Shown here: piece by piece, positions 22,146 to 25,436 of the stretch
Position numbering within the stretch: the first letter of the stretch is position 1
Layout: the number at the start of each line of letters is the position of its first letter
Assembly: GCA_910584995.1 (NCBI GenBank)
Contig: CAJUDW010000032.1
Location: 1-25,436 of the forward strand
From: an uncultured Oscillibacter sp.
GTDB lineage: Bacteria > Bacillota > Clostridia > Oscillospirales > Oscillospiraceae
Direction of reading: 5' to 3'
Length of the DNA stretch: 25,436 bases
Notes under the pieces: model-generated
Database searches by the model: none
Seen by the model: the letters and a program-made list of their open reading frames with translations, nothing else
What the model was told of the DNA's origin: nothing
Translations under genes and position numbers: made by a program

Positions 22146-22676
22146 ATGAACAACAAACTCTCTTTCACCCTCCGCCCCTGGCGGCCGGAGGACGCGGCCG
22201 CCATTGTACCCTATGCCGACGATCCCCTGGTAGCGGAAAACCTGCGGGATGTGTTCCCCAACCCCTACCGCCTTCAGGACGCGGAAGCTTACGTCCGCTG
22301 CTGCGTGGAGCAGGAGGGGCAGGGCCAGCTGTGCCGGGCCATTGTGATTGACGGGAGCCCCTGCGGCAGCATCGGCCTTTTCCGGGGGACAGATGTCTAC
22401 CAAAAAAACGCGGAACTGGGCTACTGGCTGGGCCGTCCCTACTGGGGCCGGGGCGTGATAACCGGCGCTGTGAAGGCCATATGCCGGGAGGGCTTCGCCG
22501 CTTGGGATATCGCCCGGATTTACGCGGAACCCTATGATCGGAACCTGGGATCCCGCCGTGTGCTGGAAAAGGCAGGCTTCACCCTGGAAGGGACGCTGCG
22601 GAGCAGCGTCTGGAAGCAGGGGCAGCTGCTGGATTCCCGCATATACAGTCTCTTACGGGAGGAATGTGTACCATGA
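22146..22676 (+). CDS. GNAT-family N-acetyltransferase, RimJ/RimL type
   Basis: Predicted acetyl-CoA-dependent acetyltransferase. The 176-residue protein has the GNAT plan of the RimJ/RimL subgroup: FTLRPWRPEDAAAI at the N-terminus, AELGYWLGRPYWGRGVITGA (the acetyl-CoA binding motif A), ARIYAEPYDRNLGSRRVLEK and AGFTLEGTLR near the C-terminus. The substrate could be a protein N-terminus, an antibiotic or a small molecule; it cannot be told. ATG at 22146 has AGGAGG with 6 nt spacing, 10 nt after rseP. It overlaps ispG by 4 nt, so it is fully integrated in the operon, although it is not part of the standard cluster. Confidence 0.93.
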   Translation: MNNKLSFTLRPWRPEDAAAIVPYADDPLVAENLRDVFPNPYRLQDAEAYVRCCVEQEGQGQLCRAIVIDGSPCGSIGLFRGTDVYQKNAELGYWLGRPYWGRGVITGAVKAICREGFAAWDIARIYAEPYDRNLGSRRVLEKAGFTLEGTLRSSVWKQGQLLDSRIYSLLREECVP

Positions 22677-23710
22677 CAAAACGGCTTCTTGTGGGCGGCG
22701 TGCCGGTAGGCGGCGGCACCCCTGTGACAATTCAGTCCATGTGCAGTACGAAAACCCACGATGTGGCGGCGACCGTTTCCCAGATCCACCGCCTGGAGGA
22801 GGCTGGCTGCGAGATCATCCGGGTGGCTGTGCCGGACGAGGCGGCGGCCCTGGCGGTGGACAAGCTGAAAGAGCAAATCTCCATCCCCCTGGTGGCGGAT
22901 ATCCACTTCAACTACAAACTGGCCCTCATGTGCGCGGAGCGGGGGATAGACGCCATCCGCATCAACCCCGGCAACATCGGCAGCATGGATCGGGTAAAAG
23001 CGGTGGCGGATATCTGCCGCCGGAAATCCATCCCCATCCGGGTGGGTGTCAACGGCGGCTCCCTGGAAAAGGGCCTGCGGGCCAAGTACGGCGGCGTCAC
23101 CGCGGAGGCCCTGGTGGAGAGCGCTATGGGCCACGTACATCTCCTGAACCAGTTTGACTTTGACGATATCTGCATCTCCGTCAAGTGCTCCGACGTGCCC
23201 CTGACCATAGCAGCCTACCAGCTTCTCCACCAGCGGACGGACTATCCCCTCCACCTTGGCGTTACGGAGGCGGGAACGCCCTCCATGGGGATGATCAAAT
23301 CCGCCATGGGCATCGGCGGGCTCCTGTGCCTGGGCATTGGGGACACCATCCGGGTGACACTGACGGCGGATCCGGTGGAGGAGGTTTACGCTGCGAAAAA
23401 GATCCTGCGGGCGGCGGGCCTCCGGAAGGAAGGGGTAAATCTTATCGCCTGCCCCACCTGCGGGCGCACCCGCATTGACCTGATCCCCCTGGCGGAGGAA
23501 GTGGAGCGGCGTCTGGCGGACTGCGAAAAAAATATCACCGTGGCAGTGATGGGCTGCGCCGTCAACGGCCCCGGGGAGGCCGCCTCTGCGGACATCGGCA
23601 TTGCCGGAGGCGACGGTGAGGGCCTGATTTTCCGGAAAGGGGAAATCCTGTATAAGGTCCCCCAGGAGCAGCTTTTAGACGCATTGCTGTCGGAAATTGC
23701 GAAGCTGTAA
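22673..23710 (+). CDS. ispG: 4-hydroxy-3-methylbut-2-en-1-yl diphosphate synthase
   Basis: Penultimate enzyme of the MEP pathway, an iron-sulfur enzyme that opens MEcPP to HMBPP. The 345-residue protein is the short bacterial type. An N-terminal TIM barrel (VTIQSMCSTKTHD, then VADIHFN, then INPGNIG) is followed by a C-terminal cluster domain. The 4Fe-4S ligands C260, C263 (CPTCGR), C295 and E302 (GCAVNGPGE) are all present. ATG at 22673 is preferred because GGGAGG lies 10 nt before it; ATG at 22664 would be only 1-2 nt from that site. The gene ends the cluster and is followed by a terminator. Confidence 0.97.
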   Translation: MTKRLLVGGVPVGGGTPVTIQSMCSTKTHDVAATVSQIHRLEEAGCEIIRVAVPDEAAALAVDKLKEQISIPLVADIHFNYKLALMCAERGIDAIRINPGNIGSMDRVKAVADICRRKSIPIRVGVNGGSLEKGLRAKYGGVTAEALVESAMGHVHLLNQFDFDDICISVKCSDVPLTIAAYQLLHQRTDYPLHLGVTEAGTPSMGMIKSAMGIGGLLCLGIGDTIRVTLTADPVEEVYAAKKILRAAGLRKEGVNLIACPTCGRTRIDLIPLAEEVERRLADCEKNITVAVMGCAVNGPGEAASADIGIAGGDGEGLIFRKGEILYKVPQEQLLDALLSEIAKL

Positions 23711-23774
23711 GAAAGCCAATTGCTGTTTTGCAGCCGTCCTGCGGATCGGCCGCCAGGGAAAATTTGAAAAATTA

Positions 23775-23825
23775 ATGCGCAGAGGGATGGAGCCTGCTCG
23801 ATCCCTTTGCGCATCCTGTATTTTG
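23775..23825 (+). terminator. Terminator of the pyrH-ispG cluster
   Basis: ATGCGCAGAGGGAT (23775-23788) and ATCCCTTTGCGCAT (23801-23814) form a 14-bp stem with one G-T pair, capped by a GAG/CTC mini-stem. TATTTTG follows a few bases later. It lies about 65 nt after the ispG stop. Confidence 0.7.
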
Positions 23826-23874
23826 TCCGCACCGGCAAAAGATCCATGCCCTCCACCCTCTCTATGCTTTTCCC

Positions 23875-23901
23875 GGCCCGCAGCGGAAGCCTCTGCGGGC
23901 C
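23875..23901. repeat. Isolated 9-bp perfect hairpin
   Basis: GGCCCGCAG (23875-23883) and CTGCGGGCC (23893-23901) with a 9-nt loop, in the gap before the transporter pseudogene. There is no T-tract on either side. Its size resembles the hairpins upstream of the VTC gene, but the sequence differs. Confidence 0.45.
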
Positions 23902-23981
23902 TTCGTAAGCTGAAACTCCGGCAGATATTTGGAAAACCACGATATATCCGGCCAATATGCAAAAGCACAGGAAAAAATCGT

Positions 23982-24872
23982 ATGAAAAATAAAGCCACCA
24001 CCGGTCATCCTTCCGCCCTGTTTACCATCTATCGTCTGGGGATCGGCGTTCATCTCCACAAAAATCCTGCTGGCAGATTTCCAGCCGGTGGAAATTTCCT
24101 TTTTTCGTTTCGTCATAGGCCTTTTGGCTCTGCTGGCCGCATATCCCCGCCCTTTACAGGGCACGGATCGGCGGCAGGAGTTGACCTTTGCTGCGGCAGG
24201 CCTGTGCGGGATATGCCTGTACTATCTTTTAAAAAATATTGCGCTCACCTACACAATGGCTTCAAATGTAGACGTCATCCTCTCTGTAGCCCCGTTTTTT
24301 TACAGCAATCCTCTCCCGCCTGTTACTAAAAGAAGAAAAACTTCAGACCAACTTTTTTATTGGCTTTGCCGTTTCCATGGCCGGGATTATCCTCATCAAA
24401 TTTAACGGATCCAGACTGGAACTGAATCCCGCCGGTGACCTGCTGGCCCTTCTTGCCACACTGGCTTGGGCCTGCTATTCGATATTGCCAGAAAGATCAG
24501 CGGCTATGGCTACAGCACGATTCTCACCACCCACCGTATGTTCCCCTGTTTATGCTCCCTACGTTGTTTTTCTTCGATTTTCACCTGGAACTTACGCGGT
24601 TTGCAAATCCTGTGTATCTGTTTAATATCCTCTTCCTGGCCCTTGGCGCGTCGCGGCTCTGTGCTTTGTCACATGGAACTTTGCCGTTAAGGCTCTGGGA
24701 GCCGTCAAGACCAGCGTTTACATCTACATGGTTCCGGTAATTACTTAGCACAGCCTCTATGGCAATTCTCCATGAAAACATTACGCCTCTTGCCGCTACG
24801 GGAACAGTTCTGATACTGGTGGGCCTGTTCTTATCCGAAAGCAAATCGTTTTCCCGAAAAGGAGCAAAATAA
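23982..24872 (+). pseudogene. Decayed DMT/EamA-family transporter
   Basis: Joining three frames restores one ~297-codon drug/metabolite transporter of normal length. Recognisable parts are MKNKATTGHPSALFTI, VWGSAFISTKILLADFQPVE, FFRFVIGLLALLAAYPRPLQ, LKNIALTYTMASNVDVILSV, AGIILIKFNGSRLELNPAGD, LLALLATLAWACYSI, LFMLPTLFFFDFHLELTRFA, VKALGAVKTSVYIYMVPVIT and ILHENITPLAATGTVLILVG, ending at TAA 24870-24872. The frame changes six times, near 24036, 24295-24301 (a seven-T run), 24486, 24538, 24651 and 24745; a stop (TAG) follows VIT. The start ATG at 23982 still has AGGA upstream. Neighbouring genes are intact, so sequencing error is unlikely to explain all six. It is almost certainly non-functional. 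Confidence 0.9.
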
Positions 24873-25112
24873 GTGTGCACTATAATCCCTGCCTTTGGGT
24901 GCCATTTGACGCACAATAGTTACGATGAATCCCGCGCCGAAAAAAGGAAAACGCGTAGAATGACGTTGCCGACACGAGCAGCGCCGCTGGAATACAAGTA
25001 TTATTGAAACCTCCTCCTGCCTGTTTTGCAAAACCCGCTGAACATTTGAGACTGATACAGGAACCTCACTATCAGTCCGGCATGCAGAATTTAATAGGTA
25101 GATTTTTTCATT

Positions 25113-25138
25113 CGGCACAGGTTGTAAAACCTGCGCCG
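25113..25138. terminator. Weak candidate terminator hairpin
   Basis: CGGC-A-CAGGTT (25113-25123) pairs with AACCTG-C-GCCG (25128-25138), ten pairs around one A-C mismatch with a GTAA loop. The plus-strand tail GATTTCTTG is only partly T-rich. It may have ended one of the decayed genes. Confidence 0.3.
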
Positions 25139-25242
25139 GATTTCTTGTGAAGATACGGCATTTCCTCAAAAATACTTATCTGATAAGGGTCTTTTAGTGG
25201 CAAAGCCTAGAGACTTTCGAATTTTATTCCTATTGCATCCCC

Positions 25243-25386
25243 CTAATTTCTATACTCATACCTATCCCAAGCTTTTTCTTCATACATGTACGAATAACCC
25301 GAGGATTTGCCATATTTCCATTTATTTTCCTCCGCATAGCCTTTTGGTACTACAGATGTAACCCGTGGTTTTCTTTTTGACAAAAG
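25243..25386 (-). pseudogene. Possible 3' remnant of an unknown gene
   Basis: Reading from the 5S terminator towards a TAG at 25245-25243, one minus-strand frame stays open for about 47 codons. Its protein-like text ends SSGYSYMYEEKAWDRYEYRN. There is no start codon with a ribosome binding site, so it would be the tail of a gene whose front was lost, perhaps when the rRNA end came to lie beside it. The family is not recognised, and chance is possible. Confidence 0.3.
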
Positions 25387-25415
25387 AAAAAAGACAGTCA
25401 AAAGACTGTCTTTTT
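25381..25415 (-). terminator. Terminator downstream of the 5S rRNA end
   Basis: AAAAAGACAGTC (25388-25399) and GACTGTCTTTTT (25404-25415) form a 12-bp stem with a 4-nt loop. Read on the minus strand it is followed by TTTTTTCTTTTG, a strong intrinsic terminator placed 4 nt after the presumed rRNA 3' end. Confidence 0.85.
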
Positions 25416-25419
25416 CAAT

Positions 25420-25436
25420 GTTGGCGCTACCTATCT
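25420..25436 (-). rRNA. 3' tip of a 5S rRNA gene (partial, runs off the right edge)
   Basis: On the minus strand the last 17 bases read AGATAGGTAGCGCCAAC. This fits the conserved 3' end of Clostridia 5S rRNA, where a GGGAAGATAGGT-type stretch leads to a 3' arm that pairs with the 5' end. A strong terminator directly downstream supports the end of an rRNA operon entering from the right. Only the tip is visible, so this rests on a short match. Confidence 0.6.

Larger units (their letters stand above)
24873..25436. other. AT-richer gene-poor end region
   Basis: Base composition is visibly lower in GC than the rest of the window. No intact gene is seen. On the minus strand, 24873-25090 contains a coding-like stretch spread over two frames: one frame reads FFGAGFIVTIVRQMAPKG and the other IPAALLVSATSFYAFSFF, which could be parts of a decayed membrane transporter, possibly of MFS type. 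A hairpin at 25113-25138, a further remnant at 25243-25386 and an rRNA end complete the region. Confidence 0.5.

Noticed and set aside
1..25436. CRISPR arrays, tRNA genes, insertion sequences, prophage or classical defence genes.
   Set aside because: No regularly spaced repeats, tRNA-like cloverleaf, transposase, integrase or known defence proteins were seen on either strand.

Overview
This window is about 25.4 kb of GC-rich chromosomal DNA, dropping to clearly AT-richer sequence in the last ~560 bases. Gene content (SpoIID, a CotH-family protein, zinc-type RpmF, YceD, PyrH-Frr-UppS-CdsA-Dxr-RseP-IspG), strong AGGAGG ribosome binding sites and TTGACA/TATAAT promoters point to an endospore-lineage Clostridia member. 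An Oscillospiraceae/Ruminococcaceae-type gut anaerobe fits best. That placement is inference from gene families and base composition, not from a search.

Left part (1-8.8 kb, all genes on the minus strand). The left edge cuts an OmpR/PhoB-type response regulator. To its right are a secreted protein with a degenerate NodB-like domain, SpoIID, a CotH-kinase-family protein tightly coupled to a DUF4956 membrane protein, and a VTC-type polyphosphate-polymerase-domain protein. The CotH/DUF4956 pair is flanked by two directly oriented copies of a ~115-nt intergenic repeat. A hairpin-rich intergenic region follows, then rpmF-yceD under a perfect-consensus promoter, then a gene of unknown function.

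Middle part (8.8-16.6 kb). A RluA-type pseudouridine synthase is convergent with a small membrane protein. A polyamine ABC transporter operon, potA-potB-potCD, follows, in which permease PotC and binding protein PotD are one polypeptide. The GTPase gene engB lies 37 nt downstream. Then come minus-strand genes: a MarR regulator with a palindromic operator over its start site, a small membrane protein and an RNHCP zinc-ribbon protein.

Right part (16.6-23.7 kb, plus strand). This is a translation/envelope/isoprenoid block: pyrH, frr, uppS, cdsA, dxr, rseP, a GNAT acetyltransferase and ispG, several with 1-4 nt overlaps. UppS and CdsA serve undecaprenyl phosphate and phospholipid synthesis, and Dxr and IspG supply MEP-pathway isoprenoids that feed UppS. 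RseP is a site-2 protease. A very long hairpin sits between uppS and cdsA.

Right end (23.7-25.4 kb). After a terminator there is a DMT/EamA transporter pseudogene that changes reading frame six times. AT-richer debris follows, with two coding-like remnants on the minus strand. At the very edge is what looks like the 3' tip of a 5S rRNA gene on the minus strand, followed by its terminator. The most unusual items are the CotH-DUF4956-VTC locus with its flanking repeats, the predicted inactive NodB-like protein, the PotCD fusion, the uppS-cdsA hairpin and the hairpin array upstream of the VTC gene.
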